A model generated the notes under the pieces. It saw only the letters and a program-made list of their open reading frames with translations, did no database searches and was not told the origin of the DNA. Shown one piece after another: positions 8,725-17,324 of a stretch of DNA of 64,000 bases. Numbering within the stretch: position 1 is the stretch's first letter; each line of letters starts with the position of its first letter. This stretch comes from Actinomycetota bacterium (GTDB lineage Bacteria > Actinomycetota > Acidimicrobiia > Acidimicrobiales > Ilumatobacteraceae). Position numbers and translations under genes: made by a program. The stretch covers positions 186,001-250,000 of the forward strand of contig JAUSLV010000026.1 of the NCBI GenBank assembly GCA_030645495.1, in the 5' to 3' direction.

Positions 8725-9372
8725 TCACCACTGGTCCCAATGCAGGATCGGCTCGAGCGGTAGACGAGCAGCTGGCTTGAAGTCGGTTCCCTTCGTGTAG
8801 GCGATCGGGAACAGGCCGACGTGGCTGAACTCGTCGGGGATTCCCAACAGTTCCGCAGCCTGCTTGTCTCCGCCCTTGGCGAGGTGCACAGTGGTCCAGA
8901 CGGTGCCCAGCCCGCGTTCGCGAGCGGCGAGCATGAAGCTCCACACGGCGGGCAGGATGCTGCCCCACGCGCCCGCTGCCGCCCAGGTGGGCAGCCGGTC
9001 GAGCTGGGCGGCGATGCACGGCACCATGATCACGGGGGCCTTGTGGAAGTTGTCGGCAAGGTAGTTCGCGGAGGAGTACACCTGCTCGGTGCGGCGGTCG
9101 CCATCGCCCAGCGTCGAGAGGGCTGCGGCGGCGACGCTGCTGCTGTAGCCGGCCCAGTTGGTGCGGTAGATGTCGGCCAGCGCCATCTTCTTCGCCGGGT
9201 CGGTGACCATCAGCCACTGCCAGCCCTGCGAGTTGCTGCCGCTGGGTGCCTGCATGGCGATCTGCAGGCACTCCTCGATCACCTCGCGCTCCACCGGGCG
9301 GTCGAAGTCGAGTCGCTTGCGCACCGCTCGCGTGGTGGTGAGGACATCGTCGGCGGACAGGTTCAAGCGCAC
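8725..9372 (-). CDS. nitroreductase family protein
   Basis: A 215-residue nitroreductase-fold protein with a GTG start. FMN-binding wording includes RAVRKRLDFDRPV, QIAMQAPSGSNSQGWQWLMV, and SILPAVWSFMLAARERGLGTVWTTVH. It ends in the family's C-terminal proline-leucine rich tail. The NSQGWQW variant and the long mid-region AGYSSSVAAAALSTL resemble the enone/nitro-reductase branch common in Actinobacteria. A CAGACT element six bases before the GTG suggests leaderless expression. It is convergent with the GntR gene and divergent from the DUF4328 gene. Confidence 0.85.
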   Translation of the reverse strand: MRLNLSADDVLTTTRAVRKRLDFDRPVEREVIEECLQIAMQAPSGSNSQGWQWLMVTDPAKKMALADIYRTNWAGYSSSVAAAALSTLGDGDRRTEQVYSSANYLADNFHKAPVIMVPCIAAQLDRLPTWAAAGAWGSILPAVWSFMLAARERGLGTVWTTVHLAKGGDKQAAELLGIPDEFSHVGLFPIAYTKGTDFKPAARLPLEPILHWDQW

Positions 9373-9378
9373 CGGGCG

Positions 9379-9441
9379 AGTCTGTCACGCAACGCTGCGC
9401 TGCCCCGAACGCTGGACCGTGGCCGCCAGAGCTGAGAGACT
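9379..9441. promoter_or_regulatory. divergent AGACT-type leaderless promoters
   Basis: Minus-strand CAGACT (9379-9384) lies six bases before the nitroreductase GTG. Plus-strand GAGACT (9436-9441) lies six bases before the DUF4328 ATG. The matching sequence and spacing on both sides is the clearest example of the AGACT variant. Confidence 0.5.
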
Positions 9442-9447
9442 GTTCGA

Positions 9448-10140
9448 ATGACGGAGCTCGACGGGGCCGTGCAGTTCTTCGCTCACCGCGCAGCGGTGGG
9501 CGTGGAGCGTCCGCCGCTGCCTGAACCGACGGTTCTCCGTTGGCTCACGTTGGCCGGGGTCGAACTGACAGCTGCCGTCGCGGTGATCTCCAGCCTGGTC
9601 AACTTCCGCCGGTTGCAGGTGATTCGCGACTACGTCGACGGCGTCGCGACGTCCACCGACGTCGAGCACGGCGACGACATCGCCCGCTCGTTCGTCGTGG
9701 TTCTGGGCTGCCTCGTCGTGTTCACCACGCTGATGCTGGCGATGTGGACGTTCCGCACCGTCAAGAACGCCGCTGTGCGACACCCCAGCACCGCACCCGG
9801 GCCTTGGGGCGCCGCACTGTTCTGGTTCGTGCCGATCGGGTGGTACATCGTGCCGTGGTCGAGGCTGCGGTGGGCGAGCCGTGCCGGTGGCGCGCCCGAC
9901 GTCGGCATGCTCACGATGTGGCAGGTGCTGTTCCTGTTCAGTACCTGCACCGGGTCGCTTGGCTCGTGGTGGGCGCGCGATGTCAATCAGTCCTCGGTCG
10001 ACGACATCGTCACCAACTTCGAGCGCTACGCGATCGTGACGGCGATGGGGGCCGTGCTGGTGGTGTCGTCGGCGGTGGCGGCCGTGCTGGCGATGCCCCG
10101 GATCGATCGCCAGACGTCGGGTACGGCGCCGCGGCTCTGA
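9448..10140 (+). CDS. DUF4328 family membrane protein
   Basis: A 230-residue protein with about five hydrophobic segments (around residues 33-52, 83-102, 122-142, 155-170 and 195-218). The DUF4328 core is visible as WTFRTVKNAA followed by GPWGAALFWFVPIGWYIVPWSRLRW, where a proline and aromatic residues in the third helix are conserved. Function of this actinobacterial family is unknown. The ATG is supported by GAGACT six bases upstream. It stands alone between a divergent nitroreductase and a co-directional crotonase with its own promoter element. Confidence 0.7.
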   Translation: MTELDGAVQFFAHRAAVGVERPPLPEPTVLRWLTLAGVELTAAVAVISSLVNFRRLQVIRDYVDGVATSTDVEHGDDIARSFVVVLGCLVVFTTLMLAMWTFRTVKNAAVRHPSTAPGPWGAALFWFVPIGWYIVPWSRLRWASRAGGAPDVGMLTMWQVLFLFSTCTGSLGSWWARDVNQSSVDDIVTNFERYAIVTAMGAVLVVSSAVAAVLAMPRIDRQTSGTAPRL

Positions 10141-10183
10141 CGCGGCCGGCGAGCACCGTGCTGGCGGGGGCGAGCGCGCCTGA

Positions 10184-10189
10184 CAAACT
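10184..10189 (+). promoter_or_regulatory. putative leaderless -10 element, crotonase
   Basis: CAAACT with six bases to the ATG at 10196. It is probably the promoter of the crotonase-methyltransferase pair. Confidence 0.4.
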
Positions 10190-10195
10190 CGCACC

Positions 10196-11017
10196 ATGAC
10201 GGCTCAGCACTTCCACGACCGCGTCTCGATCACGCTCACCGACGGCGTGGCCGACGTGCGCATGACCCGCGCCGACAAGCGCAACGCACTCGACGGCGAC
10301 ATGTTCCACGCACTCGCCGAAGCGGGTGAATGGCTCAAGACGGCCCCGGGCGTGCGAGTAGCGGTGCTATCGGGCGAGGGCGCCTCGTTCTGCGCTGGGC
10401 TCGATTTCGCCACGATGGCCGCGCTGGCCGGAGGGGATCGCGAGAATCGCGACAACCCGGGCCTGATGCAGCAGAGCGGTATCACCCACCTCGGCCAGCA
10501 GGTGGCGTGGGTGTGGCAAGAGGTGCCCGTGCCGGTGATCGCCGCGGTGCACGGCCACGCCATCGGCGGCGGCATTCAAGTCGCCCTGGGTGCCGACATC
10601 CGCATCGTGCACCCCGACACCAAGCTCAGCGTGCGCGAGGTGCACTGGGGGCTGGTGCCCGACATGACGGGCACGCTGATGCTGTCGCAGTTGGTGCGTG
10701 CCGATGTGGCCAAGGAACTCGTGATCACGGCCCGCATGTTCGACGGGCGCGAGGCGTTCGCGCTCGGTATCGCCACCCGCCTGTCCGACAATCCGCACGA
10801 CGATGCGATGGCGATGGCCCGCGAGATCGCCGGTCGCAGCCCCGACGCCGTGCGCGGCGCCAAAGCGCTGCTGAACGGCCTGTTCAACGCGGGTGCAGCC
10901 GCCCAGTTCGCGGAGGAGCGGCGGGTGATCCACTCGTTGGTCGGTAGGCCGAACCAGATGGAATCGGTGGCCGCCAACTTCGAGAATCGTGCGCCCAACT
11001 ACGTGGATCCGACGTGA
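10196..11017 (+). CDS. enoyl-CoA hydratase/isomerase (crotonase) family protein
   Basis: A 273-residue crotonase-fold protein. The oxyanion-hole segments are visible as RADKRNALDGDMFHAL plus SFCAGLDFATM, and as HGHAIGGGIQVALGADIRI. The usual hydratase glutamate is seen in VREVHWGLVPD. Members hydrate or isomerise acyl-CoA esters; this one may belong to the broad crotonase/enoyl-CoA hydratase group rather than true FadB-type beta-oxidation. It overlaps the methyltransferase by a GTGA junction and is likely co-translated with it. A second crotonase is at 24268. Confidence 0.87.
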   Translation: MTAQHFHDRVSITLTDGVADVRMTRADKRNALDGDMFHALAEAGEWLKTAPGVRVAVLSGEGASFCAGLDFATMAALAGGDRENRDNPGLMQQSGITHLGQQVAWVWQEVPVPVIAAVHGHAIGGGIQVALGADIRIVHPDTKLSVREVHWGLVPDMTGTLMLSQLVRADVAKELVITARMFDGREAFALGIATRLSDNPHDDAMAMAREIAGRSPDAVRGAKALLNGLFNAGAAAQFAEERRVIHSLVGRPNQMESVAANFENRAPNYVDPT

Positions 11018-12096
11018 GCGCCGTGCCCGAGATCGACAGCGACGCGCTGAAGCTGTTCAGCTTCCAACTGTTCACCAAGCTCGAAGGCGCGGTCACTGCC
11101 GGCATGGTCCACCTCGGTGACCAGCTGGGGCTGTACTCGGTGCTCGCTGCGGCCGACGGCCCGCTCACCACTCACGAACTCGCCGAGCGCGCCGGGCTGC
11201 ACGAGCGGTGGGTGCGCGAGTGGGCGCACAACCAGGCCGCGGCGAAGTTCATCACGATCGCCGACGGCGGGCGTTTCGGGATCACCCCGGAAGCCGCCGC
11301 GGTCATGGCGACGCCCGATCACCCCGCCTACGGGATGGGCATGTTCCACCGCCTGCCGCAAACCATGCGTGCGCTCGACGACGTGCGCGACAGCTTCCGC
11401 ACCGGCATCGGCCACGACTACGACAGCCATGGCCCGCAGGGTGCGGTGGGCATCGAACGCAGCTTCGAACCCTGGAGCAACGCCAACCTGTTGCCGGTGG
11501 TGCTGCCCGCCATCGATGGCCTGGTCGAGCGGCTGCAGGCGGGCGCAGCGGTGGCCGACATCGGTTGCGGTGCGGGGAGCGCCGTGATCCTGATGGCGGC
11601 GGCCTTCCCCCAGTCGTACTTCCGCGGCTACGACATCTCGCAGTACGCGCTCGCCCGTGCTGCCCTGAAGCTCGAGGAGAGCGGCCTGCACAACGCCGAC
11701 TTCCACGATCCGCGGCACGAGCCGCTGCCCACCGACCAGTCGCTCGATTTCATCACCACGTTCGACTGCATCCACGACATGACTCGGCCGACCGAGATGA
11801 TGAAGGCGATCCGCCGGGCGATCAAGCCCGACGGTATGTGGTTGCTGGTGGACATCAAGGCGCTCGACACGTTCGAGGAGAACGCCCGCAAGAACCCGAT
11901 GGCGCCGCTGATGTACGGCATCAGCGTGCTGTCGTGCATGTCGTCGGCGCTCAGCGAGGAAGGTGGCGAGGGCCTTGGCACGCTCGGCTTCTCGGAGAGC
12001 ACCGCCCGGGCGATGACCGCCGAGGCCGGGTTCACCCGCTTCGACAAACTGCCGGTCGACCACTCGGTGAACGCGTTCTACCTCGTGCGACCCTGA
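11014..12096 (+). CDS. class I SAM-dependent methyltransferase
   Basis: A 360-residue protein. Residues 1-95 form a winged-helix-like N-terminal domain (LAERAGLHERWVREWAHNQAAAKF), as in small-molecule O-methyltransferases and the mycobacterial Rv2258c group. The SAM-binding glycine loop is ADIGCGAGSAVILMAAAFP near residue 185, followed by YFRGYDIS and FDCIHDMTRP as motifs II and IV. The acceptor substrate is unknown. Its GTG start overlaps the crotonase stop. Its last 65 bases overlap the 3' end of a convergent membrane-protein gene. Confidence 0.85.
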   Translation: MSAVPEIDSDALKLFSFQLFTKLEGAVTAGMVHLGDQLGLYSVLAAADGPLTTHELAERAGLHERWVREWAHNQAAAKFITIADGGRFGITPEAAAVMATPDHPAYGMGMFHRLPQTMRALDDVRDSFRTGIGHDYDSHGPQGAVGIERSFEPWSNANLLPVVLPAIDGLVERLQAGAAVADIGCGAGSAVILMAAAFPQSYFRGYDISQYALARAALKLEESGLHNADFHDPRHEPLPTDQSLDFITTFDCIHDMTRPTEMMKAIRRAIKPDGMWLLVDIKALDTFEENARKNPMAPLMYGISVLSCMSSALSEEGGEGLGTLGFSESTARAMTAEAGFTRFDKLPVDHSVNAFYLVRP

Positions 12097-12607
12097 ACGT
12101 GCCCTCCGCGCACCAGACGATCGACGCATAGATCCCGAGCATCCACGCCACTCCAAGGCAGCCGCGGACTGACCAGCCGAAATCGTCGGTGATCGTGCGG
12201 CTCACGAGCACGACGTCGATCGCTGCGATTCCAGCGAATAGCAGTCGAACGAGCACATGCCAGCGAGGGTTCCACCATGCCAACCCGGCGAACACGACAG
12301 CGGGGGCCATCATCGCGCCAGCGGCCGGGAACAGGGGGAGCAGCCCGATGACCGCCGCAACACGCGTCGTGCGCCTCAGCCACGTGCGCCAGTTTCGTGC
12401 GACTGCGACGGCGACCAATGCCTGCAATGTTGCGAACAAGGCGAGGCCGATGACGACGCCCAACGTGCCGGCCCAGGTGAACTCGTGGTTGTCCGAGATG
12501 AAGCGCATCCACACCCGCGCAACTGCGCCGAGGGCCACGCCGCCGATCATGCCAAGGGCCACGTACCATCCGCCGAGCCGCGTCGCCGCCGCCAGGGGCG
12601 TCGCCAT
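12032..12607 (-). CDS. hypothetical membrane protein
   Basis: Predicted 191-residue protein starting MATPLAAATRLGGWY, with five or six hydrophobic segments (around residues 12-32, 45-65, 75-100, 105-125, 130-150 and 155-172). The C-terminus is a basic hydrophilic tail that lies opposite the end of the methyltransferase gene. No family was recognised. The start codon lacks an obvious Shine-Dalgarno. The gene is accepted because the hydrophobic pattern continues over the whole non-overlapping part and the 596-base interval would otherwise be empty. Confidence 0.5.
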   Translation of the reverse strand: MATPLAAATRLGGWYVALGMIGGVALGAVARVWMRFISDNHEFTWAGTLGVVIGLALFATLQALVAVAVARNWRTWLRRTTRVAAVIGLLPLFPAAGAMMAPAVVFAGLAWWNPRWHVLVRLLFAGIAAIDVVLVSRTITDDFGWSVRGCLGVAWMLGIYASIVWCAEGTFRVARGRTRSPSGRPAVCRSG

Positions 12608-12692
12608 CAGGTGGGTGCGGGTGATAGGCAACGGTAACTCGTCAGGACTCCTCGCCCGACACGTCCACAGCAGCACGCCGTGCAGACGGTCC

Positions 12693-13727
12693 TCAGAGCG
12701 TGTGGATGCGTTCGAAGCGACGCTCGGCGAAGAACCACTGCCCGTCGACGCGCTGGAAGCGGTCGTGGTACACGCCGAGCAGCGTGGTGGGTTGCCCCTT
12801 CTTCTGCTGGTACGTCTCGTGGATCGCCACGCGGCCGGTGCCGGTGCCTGCGGCCTCGTCGATCTCGAACAGCGCGTTCGGCGCGAGTTGTACCACCCAG
12901 GCCATCGAGCCGAGCGCGGTGGCGAAGGTCTTCTCCACCGCAGCGCGTCCCTTGACCGGCTTGCCCATGTCGAACGAGCCGTCGATCGTGAGGCACGCGG
13001 CCAACGCGGCAGCGTCCTTGCGCGTGGCGCCGTCGCACCAACGGGCCACGAGGCGCCGGAGCGCGTTCTCGGTGGCGGGCGACGGGGCACCACTGACGCC
13101 CGTGCGCGGTGCGTCATCGCTGCCGCGCAGATCCTCGGGCTCGAGGCCCACCTCCCACGCGGCCAGGGTGCGAACGTGCTCGATGAACTGGTCGCGGCTC
13201 ATCATCCCGCTGTGGGCGGCGAACTGCACGGCGAGGCCGTCGACCACCGACGTGAGCCGGGTGGCGGCTGCGGCAGGATCGGCGCACACGAAGTCGCCGG
13301 CCTCCACACCGTTGCGGATGACGCGCTCCACCAGCGCGGCCGACTGGTGATCGAGCTCTTGGCTGATCTCGCGCATCATCGGGTTACGCAACGCTTCGCC
13401 CCAACCGTCGATCCACAGCATCCACTCGACGTCGTCGCTGCCCTCCGGCACGTAGTTCTGGATCACCCGATCGAGCTGCGCCACCGACGAACCGGCGGCC
13501 TCCACCTCGGCCTCCATCTCGGCGACGTCTTTGCGGGCGTAGTGCGCGAAGGCTTCGGCGAGCAGCTGCTCCTTCGAGTCGAAGTGGTAGTGGATGAGGC
13601 TGCTGGACACCTCGAGTCGCTTGGCGACGTCGGCGATGCGCGTGGCCGCGAAGCCGCGCTCGATGACCACCTCGCAGGTGGTTTCCAGAATCTCGGTGCG
13701 ACGTTGGGCGACGGTGGGCTTCTTCAC
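12693..13727 (-). CDS. TetR-type regulator fused to a SnoaL-like domain
   Basis: A 344-residue two-domain protein. Residues 1-60 are a TetR/AcrR helix-turn-helix (RRTEILETTCEVVIERGFAA, DVAKRLEVSSSLIHYHFDSK) followed by a helical ligand domain to about residue 195. After a proline/serine linker, residues 215-344 form an NTF2-like SnoaL domain (LRRLVARWCDGATRKDAAAL, AVEKTFATALGS, VYHDRFQRVDGQWFFAERRF). TetR proteins usually end after the first ligand domain, so the fusion is unusual. The GTG start is eight bases after TATCGT. It is divergent from the short-chain dehydrogenase, a likely target by position. Confidence 0.85.
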   Translation of the reverse strand: MKKPTVAQRRTEILETTCEVVIERGFAATRIADVAKRLEVSSSLIHYHFDSKEQLLAEAFAHYARKDVAEMEAEVEAAGSSVAQLDRVIQNYVPEGSDDVEWMLWIDGWGEALRNPMMREISQELDHQSAALVERVIRNGVEAGDFVCADPAAAATRLTSVVDGLAVQFAAHSGMMSRDQFIEHVRTLAAWEVGLEPEDLRGSDDAPRTGVSGAPSPATENALRRLVARWCDGATRKDAAALAACLTIDGSFDMGKPVKGRAAVEKTFATALGSMAWVVQLAPNALFEIDEAAGTGTGRVAIHETYQQKKGQPTTLLGVYHDRFQRVDGQWFFAERRFERIHTL

Positions 13728-13735
13728 TTCCGCGC

Positions 13736-13741
13736 ACGATA
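13736..13741 (-). promoter_or_regulatory. putative leaderless -10 element, TetR-SnoaL gene
   Basis: Minus-strand TATCGT with eight bases to the GTG at 13727, in the 50-base divergent gap with the dehydrogenase gene. An operator for autoregulation would be expected here, but no clear palindrome was found. Confidence 0.4.
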
Positions 13742-13777
13742 CCGGCGTAGCCGCGGCAGGGGCGCGATCATCGCGGG

Positions 13778-14575
13778 ATGAGTACTCGTCTCACCCGCCT
13801 GTCCCGCTCGGTCGCCGGTCGGCGGGTGCTCGTCACCGGCGCCGCATCAGGGATGGGGCGGTCGACAGCGCACCTGTTCGCCGACGAGGGGGCTCGTGTC
13901 GCCGTCGTCGACGTGAGCGCCGCCGGGGTCGCCGCGGTCGTGGCCGAGATTCGTTACGTGCACGGCCACGCGGCCGCCACTGGGTTCGTGTGCGACGTTG
14001 CCGACCACGATGCGTTGCGCACCACGGTGGCGGCGGTCGTCGCCGCGTTCGGTGGCCTCGACGTGCTGGTGAACAACGCGGGCATCAGCCTGCTGACCTC
14101 GGCATTCCAGGACGAGGACGAGTACGAGGCGAGCTGGGCGCGCACGCTCGCAGTGAACCTCACGGCCTACAGCCGACTCGTGCGCCTGTGCCTGCCCTTC
14201 CTGCGCGAGGCACCAGGTGGCGGGCGCGTGGTGAACATCGCGTCGACGGAGGCGATCGTGGCGACCGCCGGGCTGGCGGCGTACTCCGCCAGCAAGGCGG
14301 GGGTCACCGGGCTGACCCGCAGCCTGGCGGTCGAACTGGGGCGTGTCGGGGTCACCGTGAACTGCATCTGCCCCGGGCCGATCAACACCGGGATGACCGA
14401 GGCCATCCCCGATGAGGGCAAGCAGACATATGCGCGGCGGCGCGTGCCAGTGCGCCGCTACGGAGAACCCGAGGAGGTGGCGCACATCACCCTCAGCCTG
14501 TGCCTGCCGGCCAGCGGCTACCTCAACGGCGCGGTGATCCCCGTGGACGGTGGGATGACGGTGCGCCACACGTAG
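13778..14575 (+). CDS. short-chain dehydrogenase/reductase
   Basis: A 265-residue classical SDR. The Rossmann glycine motif is VLVTGAASGMGRSTAHLFAD, the NNAG motif is LVNNAGISLL, the catalytic serine is in VNIASTEA and the YxxxK pair is AYSASKAGVTGLT. The aspartate after strand two (VAVVDVS) suggests NAD(H) preference. The C-terminal GYLNGAVIPVDGGMTVRHT is typical of 3-oxoacyl-ACP reductase-like enzymes. Substrate is unknown. The gene is divergent from the TetR-SnoaL fusion regulator and convergent with the copper lipoprotein gene. Confidence 0.9.
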   Translation: MSTRLTRLSRSVAGRRVLVTGAASGMGRSTAHLFADEGARVAVVDVSAAGVAAVVAEIRYVHGHAAATGFVCDVADHDALRTTVAAVVAAFGGLDVLVNNAGISLLTSAFQDEDEYEASWARTLAVNLTAYSRLVRLCLPFLREAPGGGRVVNIASTEAIVATAGLAAYSASKAGVTGLTRSLAVELGRVGVTVNCICPGPINTGMTEAIPDEGKQTYARRRVPVRRYGEPEEVAHITLSLCLPASGYLNGAVIPVDGGMTVRHT

Positions 14576-14595
14576 CGGCACGTCGCCGCGGCGGT

Positions 14596-16158
14596 TCACT
14601 CCTCGACGCGGAAGGCCCCCCGCATCATCGGGTGGATGCGGCAGAAGTAGGTGTAGGTGCCAGGGGCGAGGTCGGTGGGGATCGACCATGTGGTGCGGTC
14701 GGCGGTGGGCGGCCCCCCGTTGCCCAACTCGCCCGAGTCGAAGATCACCGGCCCGTCGGCCAGCGGATAGGCGATACCGGTGCTCTTGTTGCACGGGGCC
14801 TTGCACGCAGTGAGCGTGTGCCACTGTCCGTTGCCGAGGTCGGCGTCGAGGTTGTCGTAGGTGATCGTCTGGCCGCGCCGCACGGTGGGCACCGACGCGG
14901 AGAACGTCATGTCGCCTTCGGTGTACAGCCAGTCCTGGATCGCGACGCGGGCGCTGGCCGGCGCCGACGGCAGCTGGGTGAGGTCGAGGTAGGTCGGGTC
15001 GGACTCGCCGCCGTGGTTGTCGTTCTCGGCGAGGTGGCCGTGAGTCAACATGCCCGGTGTATCGACCTTGGTGGTGAACGGGTCGTCGGCGGTGCCGCCC
15101 GGCTCTCCCATCCACACCACCATGATCCCCATCGACTCGTACCAGGAGGCCAGGCCCGAATCGTAGGTGGCGCTGATCGACAGTCGGTCGCCCTTGCGGA
15201 CCTGCACGTGCCAGTCGGGTGTGGTGGCCGTCATCGACACGTCCCACGACACCGCACCAGCGGGCTCGTAGTACTTGGCTTCCGACGAGAACAGGCGAAC
15301 GCTTTGTCCGGCACGCGACGAGAACAGGTCGGTGTGCAGGCCGCCGGGGTGCAGGTGGCCAGCGGTCGCGATCAGGGTGCCGTTGCGATCGGCGGTCCAC
15401 TCGTTCAGCGGCTCACCCCCTGCGTACGGATCGAGCGCCTGATCGGGGTAGGTGTACGTGACGCCGTCACCGTCGCCGCGCAGCACGTCGAACACGGGAT
15501 ACCCGCTGTGGTTCTGCACGTCCATCCACACCGGTAGCGCGGCCAGCATCCCTTCTGCTTCTGGCGCCGTCTCCGGGATGATGTCGAGTTCGTAGGTGAT
15601 CCACACCTGCGTGCGCTGGGGCGTGAGGTTGTGCAGCATGTAGTTCAACAGCCAGTGATCGCCCGCGTCGTAGCGGTAGCCGTAGGGCTGGGGCAGCAGC
15701 AGGTTGGTCTTCTCCTCGCCGGCGGCGAAGAAGCGTTCGGGCAGGCCCGACGTGGAATCGCGGTTGGCGAGGTTCAGCCACACGCCATGGTGCAGGTGCA
15801 CGACATCGACCGCGGGGATCGTGCCGTCGTCGTACTGGAGATCCGGGCGGAAGCCCACGATCCAGCCGCTCACATCGGGTTGTGGGATGTTGGACAGGTT
15901 GTCGATGTTGTTCTGGCCGGGCAGCACGGCGAACGGGCCCGCGCGGAACGAGAGGGTGACCGCCCCGTCGCGAGTGGGCAAGTCGGCGACCGTGGTGTCG
16001 GTGGACAACTGCACGGTGCTCTGGGGGATCAGCGTGGTGACGGCGCCGCTGTCGATCGACGACGGGGTGGGATCGGCTGACGATCCGGAACCCGAGCATG
16101 CTGCGGCCACGAGCGCGGCCACACCGATCGCGATGGCCGCCACCGTGCGGCGGGTCAC
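14596..16158 (-). CDS. copper-binding lipoprotein: SURNod19/PHM-like domain plus cupredoxin
   Basis: A 520-residue secreted lipoprotein with a GTG start overlapping the upstream gene (GTGA). A signal peptide with a lipobox-like LVAAAC ends at about residue 22. The central region has VVHLHHGVWLNL, AAGEEKTNLLLPQPYGYRYD, DHWLLNYMLHNLTPQRTQVW and TAGHLHPGGLHTDL. These histidine clusters resemble the SURNod19 / peptidylglycine monooxygenase-like copper domains. The last 110 residues form a cupredoxin: the type-1 copper ligands are seen in QWHTLTAC and YFCRIHPMM. Cell-surface copper chemistry is inferred; the substrate is unknown. The divergently transcribed ctaA two genes away serves another copper-dependent enzyme. 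Confidence 0.7.
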   Translation of the reverse strand: MTRRTVAAIAIGVAALVAAACSGSGSSADPTPSSIDSGAVTTLIPQSTVQLSTDTTVADLPTRDGAVTLSFRAGPFAVLPGQNNIDNLSNIPQPDVSGWIVGFRPDLQYDDGTIPAVDVVHLHHGVWLNLANRDSTSGLPERFFAAGEEKTNLLLPQPYGYRYDAGDHWLLNYMLHNLTPQRTQVWITYELDIIPETAPEAEGMLAALPVWMDVQNHSGYPVFDVLRGDGDGVTYTYPDQALDPYAGGEPLNEWTADRNGTLIATAGHLHPGGLHTDLFSSRAGQSVRLFSSEAKYYEPAGAVSWDVSMTATTPDWHVQVRKGDRLSISATYDSGLASWYESMGIMVVWMGEPGGTADDPFTTKVDTPGMLTHGHLAENDNHGGESDPTYLDLTQLPSAPASARVAIQDWLYTEGDMTFSASVPTVRRGQTITYDNLDADLGNGQWHTLTACKAPCNKSTGIAYPLADGPVIFDSGELGNGGPPTADRTTWSIPTDLAPGTYTYFCRIHPMMRGAFRVEE

Positions 16159-17279
16159 GCGTGGTATCCGTCGAACAGGCCAGTGAGGCCGGAGGGGTGA
16201 GGTCCGATGCAGAGTTGTTCGAGGATGCCCATGCCGTGCTCGACCGTACCGTCTGCGAGCGTGAGCGTGGCGTCGCACAGTGCCTGCACGTGCACGTTCT
16301 CGCGAGTGAGCGGGTCGGCGACAGGCAGGTCGAGGCGCTCGCCATCGGTCACTTCCTCGCCGTGCCAGGTGCCGTGGGCGAAGCGCGGGTGGCCGTACCC
16401 GACCCCACGCATCTGGAACTCGAACCGCGGGGTGAGCGCCACGGTGTGCACGCTGCCGTCCCAGTCGTGCAGGTCGTACTCGAAGCGATCGGCGAAGCGG
16501 GTTCCCGGCCGCCACACGACACGCCACTCGACCGAGCGCATCAGGTGGCCCTCCTCACCGAGCCGGGCGATGGCCCCGGCGTCGTGCCAGCGCTTGCCGT
16601 CGCCGTACTCGTTGACGTCGAAGTGGGTGGACAGCGACGGGAAGTTCACCGGTGCCCACAGCCAGAAGAACTGCGGGATCTGCACCGGCGCTCCGCTGGG
16701 TGCCGGCTCGCCGACGGGGCGGATGCCCCATGATCGATCGCGGGTACCCCACACGTGCTCGGGGACGATCTCGTGGCGCTGGCCGTCCACCTCGATCCAG
16801 CCGGTCCACGCGCCGAACTGGGTGAGCCGGGTGTAGTCGAAGAACGTGCGCAACCCGACCCGCTCGAAGAAGTGAGGTTCCTCGATCGCTGCCGAGCGGC
16901 CGTCGAAGGTGAGTTCGGCGCGCAGCCCCTGCTCGGGAGCATCCACGTGCACGCGCAATGCCTGCAGGGGTTCCACGACCTCCACCACGATCGGGCCGAG
17001 GGTGGTGGCGTCGCGCCGGTCGAGCGGGGCGCGCTGGCTGCGGAACACGCTGTGCTGGCGGCCGCCCACCACGACACAGAACGCCGCGTCGGCCACATGG
17101 CGATTGGGGTACAGGCCCATCGCCAGGGCGAAGAACAGGCCGCCGTCACGCGAGTAGCCGTTCAGGAAACAGCGGTCGTAGTGATTGAGGTCGCCGGTGG
17201 CGGAGTGCGCCACCGGCACGCATGCCTGGTGGATCGGGTAGTCGTCGAAGCTGGTGAGCACGACGGAACGGTAGGCCAT
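16155..17279 (-). CDS. conserved protein of unknown function (beta-rich, possibly CrtC/lipocalin-like)
   Basis: A 374-residue soluble protein starting MAYRSVVLTSFDDYPIHQAC. It has no signal peptide or membrane segment and is rich in alternating hydrophobic and aromatic residues. Landmarks are NHYDRCFLNGYSRDGGLFFALAMG near the N-terminus, HFFERVGLRTFFDYTRLTQFG, and VWGTRDRSWGIRP in the middle. The overall look resembles the two-lobed CrtC/AttH lipocalin-like proteins, but this is a weak assignment and no catalytic site can be named. It is co-translated with the downstream copper lipoprotein (GTGA overlap) and lies 45 bases from divergent ctaA. Confidence 0.6.
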   Translation of the reverse strand: MAYRSVVLTSFDDYPIHQACVPVAHSATGDLNHYDRCFLNGYSRDGGLFFALAMGLYPNRHVADAAFCVVVGGRQHSVFRSQRAPLDRRDATTLGPIVVEVVEPLQALRVHVDAPEQGLRAELTFDGRSAAIEEPHFFERVGLRTFFDYTRLTQFGAWTGWIEVDGQRHEIVPEHVWGTRDRSWGIRPVGEPAPSGAPVQIPQFFWLWAPVNFPSLSTHFDVNEYGDGKRWHDAGAIARLGEEGHLMRSVEWRVVWRPGTRFADRFEYDLHDWDGSVHTVALTPRFEFQMRGVGYGHPRFAHGTWHGEEVTDGERLDLPVADPLTRENVHVQALCDATLTLADGTVEHGMGILEQLCIGPHPSGLTGLFDGYHA

Positions 17280-17311
17280 CAGCAGGTTGGTGCCGTCACC
17301 GTGCTGCGCCG

Positions 17312-17317
17312 TAGCCT
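17312..17317 (+). promoter_or_regulatory. putative leaderless -10 element, ctaA
   Basis: TAGCCT with seven bases to the ATG at 17325 and no Shine-Dalgarno. The same hexamer and spacing precede aroC. Confidence 0.5.
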
Positions 17318-17324
17318 TCCGGGC

